The position numbers and the translations under genes are program-made. From NCBI GenBank assembly GCA_041402125.1, contig JAWKSY010000002.1:310001-374000 (forward strand): a stretch of DNA of 64,000 nucleotides, written 5' to 3'. Under the pieces are notes generated by a model. The model ran no database searches, was not told where the DNA came from, and saw only the letters and a program-made list of their open reading frames with translations. The stretch's first letter is position 1. The number at the start of each line of letters is the position of its first letter. This document shows positions 51,919 through 60,475 of the stretch, in pieces. The stretch comes from JAWKSY01 sp041402125 (GTDB lineage: Bacteria > Planctomycetota > GCA-002687715 > DRQF01).

Positions 51919-53145
51919 ATGATCGAGACCAAGGGACGACGGCTGATCGTCATGGCGGGGCTCACGGCCCTCCTGGCCGGGCTGGCGCCGGCCTGCGCGG
52001 GCGACGGAGCCCGCGGCGCCGGCCAGGGGCGGCTGCTGATCGTCGGCGGGGGGCTCTCGGCCGAGAACGAGGCCGTGCACCGGGCCTTCGTCGGCGTCCT
52101 GGAGACCGACGCCCGGGCGCTCGTGCTTCCCACCGCCAGCGGCGTCCCGGCCGAGAGCGGCCCGGGCGCGGTGGAGCGTCTCCGCGCCCACGACGACGCG
52201 GCCCGCGGGATCTCGCTCCTCGAGGTCACGAAGGACGACGGCCCCCTCGCCGAGGACCCCGCCGTCGTGGCGGCGATCGACGACGCGGAAGGGATCTGGT
52301 TCACCGGCGGCGACCAGGCGCGGATCCTCGACGTCTTCCGCCCCGAGGGGCGCGACACCGCGGCGCTCCGGGCGATGCGGGATCTCATCGCCCGCGACGG
52401 CGTGATCGCGGGGACCTCGGCCGGCGCGGCGATGATGTCCGACCCCATGATCGGCGGCGGTCGCAGCCGGGAGGCGTTGCTGGTGGGACGCGCCGCGAAC
52501 GGCGACGCACCCGGCGTCGAGGTCCGACCCGGCATGGGCTTCTTCCCCTTCGGCATCGTCGATCAGCACTTCCTCCAGCGCGGCCGCTTCGGCCGCCTCG
52601 TGGCGGCGCTCGAGGCCGCGGATCGCCGCTTCGGCTTCGGCGTCTCCGAGGACGCGGCGCTCGCCGTTTCCCTGGAGGCGGGACGCGGTCGCGCGCTGGG
52701 TGAGCACGCGCTCGTCCTCATCGACCGCGTCGGGGCCCAGCGCACGGGACTCTCGCGACTCGACCTGCGCGTCTCCATCCTCGGGGACCTCGACGTCGTC
52801 GTCCTCGAGACCGGCGAGGTCGAACCCGCGCCGGGCAAGCGACCGGTGGGACGTCGCGGGATCGTCGAGGCGGCCGGGGAGCTCGAGCCCTTCGGGCGCA
52901 TGGGGCTCCTTCGGATGATCGAGCGGCTCGCCCTCGATCCCGAGCAGCCGGTCCGCGCGCGGGACGAGTACTTCACCGTCGTGGTGAGCGCGGACGAGCG
53001 GACGCGCTTCCTCGCGCGCAGCGCGCGCCTCGACGATCTCTGCGCGATCGGGGTCCGCCTCGATCTGGTGGCGAATCCGGGGGCCGAGGCCGAGGCCGCG
53101 CGTCTCGTCGCCGCCGCGACCCCGAGCGAGGGAGGGGAGCGATGA
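51919..53145 (+). CDS. Cyanophycinase, exported type
   Basis: 408 residues from ATG 51919. The N-terminus carries a signal peptide with a Cys at 26 (GLAPAC), perhaps a lipoprotein, so the enzyme acts outside the cytoplasm. It is a serine peptidase of family S51: 'WFTGGDQARI' and 'GVIAGTSAGAAMMS' (nucleophile Ser about 167) are the cyanophycinase signatures, and 'GMGFFPFGIVDQHFLQRGRFGRL' carries the conserved Asp-Gln-His. It would cut cyanophycin (multi-L-arginyl-poly-L-aspartate) into beta-Asp-Arg dipeptides. First gene of a coupled operon with a transporter and an isoaspartyl dipeptidase (ATGA overlap at 53142-53145). Confidence 0.9.
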   Translation: MIETKGRRLIVMAGLTALLAGLAPACAGDGARGAGQGRLLIVGGGLSAENEAVHRAFVGVLETDARALVLPTASGVPAESGPGAVERLRAHDDAARGISLLEVTKDDGPLAEDPAVVAAIDDAEGIWFTGGDQARILDVFRPEGRDTAALRAMRDLIARDGVIAGTSAGAAMMSDPMIGGGRSREALLVGRAANGDAPGVEVRPGMGFFPFGIVDQHFLQRGRFGRLVAALEAADRRFGFGVSEDAALAVSLEAGRGRALGEHALVLIDRVGAQRTGLSRLDLRVSILGDLDVVVLETGEVEPAPGKRPVGRRGIVEAAGELEPFGRMGLLRMIERLALDPEQPVRARDEYFTVVVSADERTRFLARSARLDDLCAIGVRLDLVANPGAEAEAARLVAAATPSEGGER

Positions 53146-54773
53146 GCGCCGCCGAGTCGGCTCCGGAGTCCGGACGCCTCCCCTCGACCCTGGTGATCCT
53201 CGGCGCGATCCTCGCCCTCGCGGCCGGCGCGACCCTGGTCCTGCCCCGCGGCGAGTACGAACGCGTCGAACGCGTCTTCCCGCGCTACGTCGCGCACCGG
53301 ATCGAGGCGGGAGAGACCCTCGAGCAGATCGCGCGCGCGGTCGGAGCCGAGGAGTCCCTCACCCTCGACGGGATCCACGACGCGAAGACGCGGGAGCCGA
53401 TCACCGCGCTCGAGCCGGGTCGCCTCGTCCTCGTGCCGACGTCCGGCCTGACCCGCACCGCGATCGTCGACGGCAGCTACCGCCGCATCGACGACTCCGG
53501 ACGCCCCTTCCTCGAGCGCGCCTTTGCCGCCGTCACCGCGGTCGTCCGGGCGCCGATCCGCGGCTTCGTCGCGCGCGCGGAGGTCATCGCCTTCGTCCTC
53601 CTCATCGGTGGGGCCTTCGGCGTGATCCTCGCGACGGGCGCCCTCGACCTCGCGCTGGGCCGCGCGGTCGAACGCCTCGGCGAGGGGCGCTGGCGCGGGC
53701 TGGTCGTGCCGATCTCGATGCTGCTCTTCGGCCTCGGCGGCGCGATCTTCGGGATGGGGGAGAGCACGATCGCCTTCGTCCTCGTCACGATCCCGCTCGC
53801 GATCCGGCTCGGCTACGACACCGTGACCGGCATCGCGATGTGCTACCTCGCATCGCAGATCGGATTCGCGGGCGCGTTCTTCAACCCCTTCACGGTGGGC
53901 ATCGCCCAGAGCATCGCCGAGCTCCCGAGCGGCAGCGGGCTCGGATATCGGGTCGTGACCTTCGTCGTCGTGATGGGCACCGGGATCCTCTTCGTGACGC
54001 GGCACGCGAGCCGCGTGGCCGCGAACCCCGACCTCTCGCCGACGGTCGAGCTCGACCGACGCTGGCGCGCCCGGCTCGCCGAGGAGTCGTCGACCCACAC
54101 CGGTCCCCTGGGATTCCGCGTCTGGTGGGTCGTCGTCTGCGCGCTCTCGACCGTCGTCCTCACCGGCGTGGGCGCCGCGCTCTGGGACTGGTTCATCGAG
54201 GAGATGGCGGCCCTCTTCGTGGCCGCGGCCCTGCTCGCCGGCTTCGGCGCCGGCTTCCGCCCCGGACGCATGGCGCAGGAGTTCAAGCAGGGCGCGGTCA
54301 CGATGATCGAGCCCGCGCTCATCATCGCGCTCTCCGCCGGCATCATGGGCGTGCTCGAGGAGGGGAAGGTCCTCGACACCGTGCTCGAATGGATCTCGCG
54401 TCCGCTGCGTGAGAGCGGCACCGACCTCGCCGCGGTCGCGCTGATGCTCGTCCAGGCCGGCATCAACTTCTTCGTCCCCTCGGGGAGCGGACAGGCCGCC
54501 CTGACGATGCCGATCGTGACGCCGCTCTGCGACGTCATCGGGCTCGACCGTCAGGTCGGCGTGCTCGCCTTCCAGTTCGGGGACGGCTTCGGCAACGCGC
54601 TGATCCCCACCTCGGCCGTGCTCATGGGCGTGCTCGGGGCGGCGCGGGTCGCCTGGACGGCCTGGGTGCGCTGGGCCTGGCGCCTGATCCTCGTGCTGCA
54701 CCTCGTCGGCGCCGGCCTCCTGATCGCGGCCGTGCGCGGTCCCCGGGTCTGGATGGAGTGGCCCGTCTCGTGA
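53142..54773 (+). CDS. YfcC-type transporter with inserted LysM-like domain
   Basis: 543 residues. YfcC-family features: TM1 (about 16-36) ending 'VLPRGEYERV', then 'IVDGSYRRID', and a set of about ten further membrane helices including 'MLLFGLGGAIFGMGESTIAFVL', 'GQAALTMPIVTPLCDVIGLDRQ' and 'FQFGDGFGNALIPTSAVLMGVLG'. Between 'YERV' and 'DGSYRR', where ordinary YfcC has a short periplasmic loop, residues about 50-102 read like a LysM domain ('RIEAGETLEQIARAVG…PITALEPGRLVLVPTSG'). This would place a peptidoglycan-binding module on the periplasmic face. YfcC proteins carry basic amino acids or small peptides; here dipeptide uptake for the operon is inferred. Coupled to both neighbours by 4-nt overlaps. 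Confidence 0.85.
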   Translation: MSAAESAPESGRLPSTLVILGAILALAAGATLVLPRGEYERVERVFPRYVAHRIEAGETLEQIARAVGAEESLTLDGIHDAKTREPITALEPGRLVLVPTSGLTRTAIVDGSYRRIDDSGRPFLERAFAAVTAVVRAPIRGFVARAEVIAFVLLIGGAFGVILATGALDLALGRAVERLGEGRWRGLVVPISMLLFGLGGAIFGMGESTIAFVLVTIPLAIRLGYDTVTGIAMCYLASQIGFAGAFFNPFTVGIAQSIAELPSGSGLGYRVVTFVVVMGTGILFVTRHASRVAANPDLSPTVELDRRWRARLAEESSTHTGPLGFRVWWVVVCALSTVVLTGVGAALWDWFIEEMAALFVAAALLAGFGAGFRPGRMAQEFKQGAVTMIEPALIIALSAGIMGVLEEGKVLDTVLEWISRPLRESGTDLAAVALMLVQAGINFFVPSGSGQAALTMPIVTPLCDVIGLDRQVGVLAFQFGDGFGNALIPTSAVLMGVLGAARVAWTAWVRWAWRLILVLHLVGAGLLIAAVRGPRVWMEWPVS

Positions 54774-55930
54774 TCACGCTCCTCGTCGATGCCGAAGTCT
54801 TCGCGCCCGAGCCGCTCGGGCGGCGCTCGCTGCTGATCGGCGGCGGCGAGATCCTCTGGATGGGGGAGGGCGAGCCCGCCCTTCCTCCGGGTCTCGGCGT
54901 CGAGCGGATCGATCTCGGAGGACGGCGCCTGGTGCCGGCCCTGATCGACGGCCACGCGCACGTCACCGGCGGCGGCGGCGAGGCGGGCTACGGCTCCAGC
55001 GTACCGCCGCAGCCGGCGGGCGTCTTCGCCGCGGCCGGCGTCGCCACCGTCGTCGGCGTGCTCGGGACCGACGACTGCGTCCGGACGACCGGCCAGCTCG
55101 TGAATGCGGTCCACGGCCTTCGCGCGGCCGGTCTCTCGGCGTTCTGCCACACCGGCGGCTATCACTACCCGCTGACGACGCTCACCGGCTCCGCGCGCGA
55201 GGACATCGTCCACGTCGATCCGATCATCGGCATCGGCGAGTTCGCGATCTCCGATCACCGGTCGAGCCAGCCGACGCCGGACGAGTTCCGCCGCGTGGCC
55301 TCCGAGGCGCACGTCGCGGGCCTGATGACCGGCAAGGCCGGGATCCTCCACCTGCATCTCGGCGACGGGCCTCGCGGCCTGGAGCTCGTGCGACGCGCGA
55401 TCGCCGAGACCGAGCTGCCGGCGCGCGTCTTCCAGCCGACGCACGTGAACCGCAACGCGCGCCTCTTCGCGGAGGCGATCGAGCTCACGCGATCGGGCGT
55501 GGTGATCGACGTCACCGCGTCCCCCGAGGAGGGCCCGGGCGTCGGCGATGACGAGGTGCCGGCGACCCGCGCCGTGGCCGCCATCCTCGACGGTGCCGTC
55601 GATCCCCGGCGCTGGACCGTGAGCTCGGACGGCGGCGGCTGCCTGCCGGTCTTCGACGCCGAGGGACGGATCGCGCACCTCGACGTGGGGCGGCCCTCGA
55701 CCCTTCCCGCGCTTCTCGCGCGGCTCCTCGACGCCGGCCGGCCGCTCGAGGCGATCCTGCCCGGCTTCACCCGCAACGTCGCGGATCTCCTGCGACTTCC
55801 GCGCAAGGGCCGCATCGCCGTCGGCGCCGACGCCGACCTGCTCGCCCTCGAGGACGGGAGTCACGGTGTGCGGGATCTCTGGGCGCGTGGGCGGCGTCTC
55901 GTGGCCGAGGGTCGGCTCCTGGTATCCTGA
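54770..55930 (+). CDS. iadA: Isoaspartyl dipeptidase
   Basis: About 386 residues from GTG 54770, which overlaps the transporter's stop (GTGA); a GTG at 54758 is an alternative start. An amidohydrolase-superfamily metalloenzyme: 'LVPALIDGHAHVTGGGGEAG' gives the first metal-binding His pair, 'GIGEFAISDHRSSQP' and 'GILHLHLGDG' follow, then 'VFQPTHVNRN' and 'WTVSSDGGGCLP' with the catalytic Asp. These are the IadA landmarks. It cleaves beta-Asp-X dipeptides, here most likely beta-Asp-Arg from cyanophycin. No signal peptide: cytoplasmic. Last gene of the operon. Confidence 0.93.
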   Translation: MITLLVDAEVFAPEPLGRRSLLIGGGEILWMGEGEPALPPGLGVERIDLGGRRLVPALIDGHAHVTGGGGEAGYGSSVPPQPAGVFAAAGVATVVGVLGTDDCVRTTGQLVNAVHGLRAAGLSAFCHTGGYHYPLTTLTGSAREDIVHVDPIIGIGEFAISDHRSSQPTPDEFRRVASEAHVAGLMTGKAGILHLHLGDGPRGLELVRRAIAETELPARVFQPTHVNRNARLFAEAIELTRSGVVIDVTASPEEGPGVGDDEVPATRAVAAILDGAVDPRRWTVSSDGGGCLPVFDAEGRIAHLDVGRPSTLPALLARLLDAGRPLEAILPGFTRNVADLLRLPRKGRIAVGADADLLALEDGSHGVRDLWARGRRLVAEGRLLVS

Positions 55931-56001
55931 GTACGGTCGGAGGCCGGCGCTCGGCGTCGCCCTTCTCGTCGCGCTCCTGCGCACTGAACCCCGGTGGCAC
56001 C

Positions 56002-56616
56002 ATGAGAAGATCGATCGACATCGCGCTTCTCGTCGTCGGCGTTCTCGCGGCCGCCCTCCCGATCCTCTACGGGCTCAACTCCGTCTCGCCGATGCAGAAG
56101 GCCTTCCGGTGTCGCGTCACGGTGGAGAATGCACTGGACGGCCCGATCGAGGTGACCCCGCTGGGGCAGTGGGATGCGTCGTCCCGGAGGCGAGGACTTC
56201 CGATCCTCGCCGACGGGCCGTTCGCCGTGTCGGAGAGCCGGCGCGGCGCCATGCCGATCGGTCCCGGTGACTCGATCGAGTTCACCTACGACTGGGACGA
56301 CGTGTACTTCGTGGACCTGGTCGTGAGAGACATCGAATCCGATGTCCTCGGAGTGATCGTCGTCGACGAGCCGACGGACTTCTCGCGCTTCCGGGCCTTG
56401 AGTCCGCCGAAGGTGCGCGTCGTGCCGCTCGCCATCAAATGGGAGCTGACGCCGGAGCAGTCGTCGGCCTGCGAGGAAGCCTCGAGACCCTCCACCTTCA
56501 ATGGATGGGTCGTCATCCTGGCGGTCGTGTCTCTCGCGTCGTTCATCGCGCTCGGCGGGCGGATCCTCCGTCGCCGGAGGCGCGTCGCGGCGGCACCGAT
56601 GGTCACGCCCGTCTGA
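56002..56616 (+). CDS. Membrane protein of unknown function
   Basis: 204 residues with an N-terminal hydrophobic segment (about 7-26) and a second near the C-terminus (about 168-187, WVVILAVVSLASFIALGG), followed by an Arg-rich tail. The region between is extracytoplasmic and beta-rich ('CRVTVENALDGPIEVTPLGQ', 'GDSIEFTYDWDDVYFVDLVV'). No known domain. It stands alone between the dipeptidase and the sigma-factor cluster. Confidence 0.65.
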   Translation: MRRSIDIALLVVGVLAAALPILYGLNSVSPMQKAFRCRVTVENALDGPIEVTPLGQWDASSRRRGLPILADGPFAVSESRRGAMPIGPGDSIEFTYDWDDVYFVDLVVRDIESDVLGVIVVDEPTDFSRFRALSPPKVRVVPLAIKWELTPEQSSACEEASRPSTFNGWVVILAVVSLASFIALGGRILRRRRRVAAAPMVTPV

Positions 56617-56782
56617 CCCGGTCGTCCTTCCCCATCCGGCGCCGCTTCGCGCGGTCTCGGGCCGATGGGGCGGTGGACATCTGCTTCTCGAGCCCCGCCG
56701 GATTTCCGGCAACCGGATCCGTCGCCGGCCGTGAACCGGGCGAGTGCGGACGAGAGGCGGCGGAGTGAGGGCGCGGTCAGGC

Positions 56783-57271
56783 ATGGAGCGGATCGAGGAA
56801 CTCATCGGTCGCAGCCGTCCCTCGCTCGTCGCCGCGTTGCGCGCCCGCGGTCTCGCGCCCGAGGAGGCCGAGGATCTGGCCCAGGAGTCCTCGCACCCCG
56901 CCCTGAGTTCGCGTCGCGAGCTCGAGACCGACCGTCCCGTCCTGCCCTGGCTCGTCGCGATCGCGATGCGCTGCCGCATCGATCGCTGGCGGAGGGAGCG
57001 GCGCGAGGAATCGGAGCGGGAGAACGAGGACCCCGGCGAGATCGCGACCCCGCTCGACCGCGCGATGGCGGAGGAGGACCGGAGCCGGCTGAGGGCCGGG
57101 CTCGCCGCGTTGCCGGAGGCGGATCGCCGCGCGCTCGACGACTTCTACCGGCTCGGGCTCGGCGTCGCCGAGATCGCCTCGCGCCACGGGGTCGCCGAGG
57201 GAACGATCAAGGCCCGGCTGCACCGGGCGCGACGCGCGCTGGCGGCGCGGCTGACGGAGGACGAACGATGA
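56783..57271 (+). CDS. ECF RNA polymerase sigma factor
   Basis: About 162 residues from ATG 56783; a GTG at 56765 is possible. Region 2 runs from 'SLVAALRARGLAPEEAEDLAQE' to 'LPWLVAIAMRCRIDRWRRERRE'. Region 4 is 'LPEADRRALDDFYRLGLGVAEIASRHGVAEGTIKARLHRARRAL', a clear sigma-70 helix-turn-helix. Region 3 is absent, as in ECF factors. Its stop overlaps the ATG of the anti-sigma gene (ATGA). It probably controls its own operon and envelope-related targets. Confidence 0.88.
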   Translation: MERIEELIGRSRPSLVAALRARGLAPEEAEDLAQESSHPALSSRRELETDRPVLPWLVAIAMRCRIDRWRRERREESERENEDPGEIATPLDRAMAEEDRSRLRAGLAALPEADRRALDDFYRLGLGVAEIASRHGVAEGTIKARLHRARRALAARLTEDER

Positions 57272-57768
57272 CGGGGCATCCGACCGAGGACGAGGTCCAG
57301 GCGCGGCTCGACGGGGCGCTCGGCGAGGACGCCGTCCGGTCCCTCGACGATCACCTCGAGACCTGCCCGGAATGCGCGGCGCGGTTCGCGGATCTGATCG
57401 CGGTCGATCGCTGGCTCCGCGTCGAGCTGACTCCGGCCGCGACCCCGCGCCGGCCGCGACGCGTCCGCCGCGTCGCGGCGGCGGCCCTGATCGGCGCGGC
57501 CGTGATCGCGCTCGGCTGGACGCTCCGGTCGAGGAACGAGGACCCCGAGGTGCGCGAGGGTGGTCCGTCCGAGGTCGGATCGCCCGGTGGGGAAGGGGTG
57601 GTCGGAGTCCTTTTGGCCTACGAGGCGCGGGAGACCGTGCGGACCGCGGCCGGCGAGGTCGAACGCCGCTGGAGCCTCGATGCGGACGGGAGCTGGCGGC
57701 GTCACGAGATCCGCCGGCAGGGCGAGATGACGATCGAGACCGAGGACCGAGGAGGTGCGACGCGATGA
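57268..57768 (+). CDS. Membrane-anchored zinc-finger anti-sigma factor
   Basis: About 166 residues. 'VRSLDDHLETCPECAARFADL' is the H-x3-C-x2-C anti-sigma zinc motif (zf-HC2). A membrane helix follows at about residues 69-89 (VAAAALIGAAVIALGW), with a short extracytoplasmic part. It should hold the upstream sigma factor at the membrane until a signal frees it. It overlaps both neighbours by 4 nt. Confidence 0.85.
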   Translation: MTGHPTEDEVQARLDGALGEDAVRSLDDHLETCPECAARFADLIAVDRWLRVELTPAATPRRPRRVRRVAAAALIGAAVIALGWTLRSRNEDPEVREGGPSEVGSPGGEGVVGVLLAYEARETVRTAAGEVERRWSLDADGSWRRHEIRRQGEMTIETEDRGGATR

Positions 57769-58718
57769 CGACGATGACGACGACCGGGCGCTGGCTCGCC
57801 CTTCTGGTGGTGCTCGGCGCGGGGCTGCCGCTCCGCGCGGCGATGGCGGACGCCCCCGCGTTCCAGGACGAGTCGCGGCTCGAGATCTTCGATCTCCGGG
57901 ATCTCGTCCGACGGAACGGGGGCGACGAGACGGACGAGGAACGCCTCGCCGTGATCTCGGCCGGGCTGAAGCAGATCGTCGGCTCACCGGGCACCTACGA
58001 GGTCGACCGGAAGACGGCGAGCCTCGTCGTCCGCGCCGAAGCGGAGGCGCTGCGGCGCGTCCGAGACTTCCTCACGGATCTCCGCGCGCAGATCGGGCGC
58101 ACCTACTGGCTCCGGCTGGTCGCGCTGCCGGCGGGCTCGGTGAAGGCGGAGCCGATCTCGGGCGCGGCCCGGTCGGAGGTCGGCGAGGCCCCGACGATCT
58201 CCTTCGTCCCGGCCGGGGTGATTCCCGGCGACGAGAAGGCGATCTTCGTCTCGGAAGTCACGACCTTCGTGCGGGAGCGATCGGAACTCGGTCTGACGCG
58301 ACGGCTCCGCTACGTCACGGGCTGGAAGCTCGAGAAGGAGGTCACGGGGCACCCCGACGGCATCGCGGTCCCGACGATCGAGGACTTCCTCTGCGGAACC
58401 CGGGCGACGGTGAAGGTCGTGCCCTCCCTCCGCGCCGCGAAGACGCCGGTGGATCGCGGGGTCGTGACGCTCGAGATCGAGCTCGAATCGCGCGAACTCC
58501 GGGGTGCGGTCGAGCGCGAGACGCCGCTCGGAAAGGCGCACACGGTCGAGGTCTCGTCGCGCTCCATCGCGAGCACGGTCACGCTCGTGGGCGGGGGGGC
58601 CGTCCTCTTCCGCGGACGCTTCGCCCTGGCCGAGGGCGGGGCGCGAGAGATGGACCTCCTGCTCGTCGTCGACGAGATCGAGGACCACGACGAGACCGAG
58701 GAGGACGACGGCCGCTGA
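57765..58718 (+). CDS. Exported protein in the sigma operon; secretin-N-like
   Basis: About 317 residues from ATG 57765, with GGAGG upstream and an ATGA overlap with the anti-sigma gene. A signal peptide is followed by a region ('LEIFDLRDLVRRNGGDETDEERLAVISAGLKQIV', 'YEVDRKTASLVVRAEAEALRRVRDFLTDLR') similar to N-terminal secretin modules. A beta-rich body ends in an acidic tail of Asp/Glu. It is co-translated with the sigma/anti-sigma pair and may be an effector or a further regulator of that system. Specific function unknown. Confidence 0.7.
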   Translation: MTTMTTTGRWLALLVVLGAGLPLRAAMADAPAFQDESRLEIFDLRDLVRRNGGDETDEERLAVISAGLKQIVGSPGTYEVDRKTASLVVRAEAEALRRVRDFLTDLRAQIGRTYWLRLVALPAGSVKAEPISGAARSEVGEAPTISFVPAGVIPGDEKAIFVSEVTTFVRERSELGLTRRLRYVTGWKLEKEVTGHPDGIAVPTIEDFLCGTRATVKVVPSLRAAKTPVDRGVVTLEIELESRELRGAVERETPLGKAHTVEVSSRSIASTVTLVGGGAVLFRGRFALAEGGAREMDLLLVVDEIEDHDETEEDDGR

Positions 58719-58822
58719 GCGGACCGGATCCCCGCGAGAATATCGCCGGGGGGCGGGGGTATGATCGGAGGCCGCCCGCCCGCGGGCGCGCGACTCCCGC
58801 CCCGATCCCGAGGACTCCGCTC

Positions 58823-60475
58823 ATGCTCGCTCCCCGCATGACGACCGCGGCCGCCCTGATCCTGCTCGTGTTCTCCGGCGGGGTCCACGCCCAGTCGGAG
58901 CGTTCCGCGGTCTCCTTCCTGCCCGACGATCTCGACCTCGCCGTCGAGCTCGTCCGACCCGGAGACGTCTGGACGGCCTTCCGAAGTCATCCCCTGCTGG
59001 CGGCGGGAGCCGCGCTCGATCCGCGGTTCGACTTCTCCGAGAACGCGGATCTCCGCCGCCTCGAGCGGGCCTGGGATCTCCTCCGTCCCTTCGCGAAGGG
59101 GCCGATCGCGGTCGGTTTCCGCAACCGGAGCACGCCGCGACTCGCGCTCGTCCTCGGTGATCCGGAGGGCCTCGGGGCGGAGGCCTTCCTCCGTCGGTTC
59201 GCGCGCGCGATCGAGAAGGAGGACGCGCCGACCCCCGAGGGCGATCCGGAGGACGGCATCCTGCAGCTCGAGGGCGTCGGGCAGGCCGTCGCGCGCGAGG
59301 GCCGGATCCTCTTCGCGACCCACCCGCCGCTCCTGCGACGGATGCTGCGACAGGACCTCGACGGCAGCTTCGCGGCCCGTGAGGACTGGGTGGAACTCGC
59401 GACCGAGCCGGTGGAGCTGCGCGCCCTCGCTCCCGACCTCCCGCCCCTTCTGGCGAAGGCCGACGGCGGAGATCCGCCGAAGGACCTCTTCGGCGTCCTG
59501 CTCCTGGCGCCCTTCGCGGCCGACCTCGAGCGCGCGCGGAGCGCCCGTCTCCAGGGACGCTTCCGATCGGGCCAACAGGGCCTGCGCCTGGAACTCGTCG
59601 GCGAGGATCCCGCGCCGGAGGACTGGACCCACTCCGGTCGGGCGACCTCGCTGCTCCCGTCGGGTCCCGAGACCCTGGGGCGCCTCCAGCTCGATCGCGA
59701 TCTCGCGGAGTTCTGGCGCCGTCGCTTCGAGCTCGTGCCCGCGGCCGGTCGCCAGGGGCTGGCCGAGTTCACGCAGGGCATCAACACCTTCTTCGCCGGC
59801 ATCGCCTTCGACGAGGTCCTCGCCGGCCTTCGTCCCGGCACCGAGGTCATCATCGAGCGCAACGCGTTCGAGACCGACGTGGAGCCCGACCTGAAGCTGC
59901 CCGCCTTCGCGCTCGCCTTCCGTCACGAGATGGACGAGCCGATGAAGGATCGCTTCCGCGCCGCCTTCCAGACCGCGATCGGGATCATCAACGCCGACGG
60001 AGGCCAGAAGGGACGCCAGCCGATGCTCCAGGCGACGGCGAGGGTCGGCGAGGTCGAGATCCTCGCCGCCCGTTTCCTGCCCGATCCGCGCGAAGGATGC
60101 CGCGAGCTGCGCTACAACGCGACGCCGGCGATGGCCTTCGCCGGCGACCGTCTCATCCTCTCCAGTTCCCGAGTCCTGCTCGAGAGGATCCTGCGGCGGC
60201 CGTCCGCGGCCGGACCGACGGCGGCAGAGGACGCGGCGGGAGGCGACGGCGGGTACGTCCTCGCCGAACCGTCCCTCGAGCTCCTGCGCGCGAACCGGAC
60301 GCCGCTCCAGGATTCGCTCCGGCTCGAACGGGGGCTCGAGGAGGACGAGGCCGGCGCGGCGCTCGACGCGGCCCTGGCGGCGACGTCGAAGCTCCGCGGG
60401 TTCTCCTTCTCGCGCGAGCGCGAGGGTCGGATCGCGCGCTGGAATCTCTCCTTCCGCCTCGACCCGAGGCGATGA
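58823..60475 (+). CDS. Exported protein of unknown function
   Basis: About 550 residues from ATG 58823; a second ATG is 15 bases on. Signal peptide (…SGGVHAQS). The sequence 'AVSFLPDDLDLAVELVRPGDVWTAFRSHPLL' and repeated 'LRRLERAWDLLRPFAKGP', 'RNRSTPRLALVLGDPEG' resemble DUF3352-like exported proteins of Planctomycetota, but I am not certain. No catalytic motif. Its stop overlaps the ATG of the DUF1800 gene. About 100 bases separate it from the upstream sigma-operon gene. Confidence 0.65.
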   Translation: MLAPRMTTAAALILLVFSGGVHAQSERSAVSFLPDDLDLAVELVRPGDVWTAFRSHPLLAAGAALDPRFDFSENADLRRLERAWDLLRPFAKGPIAVGFRNRSTPRLALVLGDPEGLGAEAFLRRFARAIEKEDAPTPEGDPEDGILQLEGVGQAVAREGRILFATHPPLLRRMLRQDLDGSFAAREDWVELATEPVELRALAPDLPPLLAKADGGDPPKDLFGVLLLAPFAADLERARSARLQGRFRSGQQGLRLELVGEDPAPEDWTHSGRATSLLPSGPETLGRLQLDRDLAEFWRRRFELVPAAGRQGLAEFTQGINTFFAGIAFDEVLAGLRPGTEVIIERNAFETDVEPDLKLPAFALAFRHEMDEPMKDRFRAAFQTAIGIINADGGQKGRQPMLQATARVGEVEILAARFLPDPREGCRELRYNATPAMAFAGDRLILSSSRVLLERILRRPSAAGPTAAEDAAGGDGGYVLAEPSLELLRANRTPLQDSLRLERGLEEDEAGAALDAALAATSKLRGFSFSREREGRIARWNLSFRLDPRR

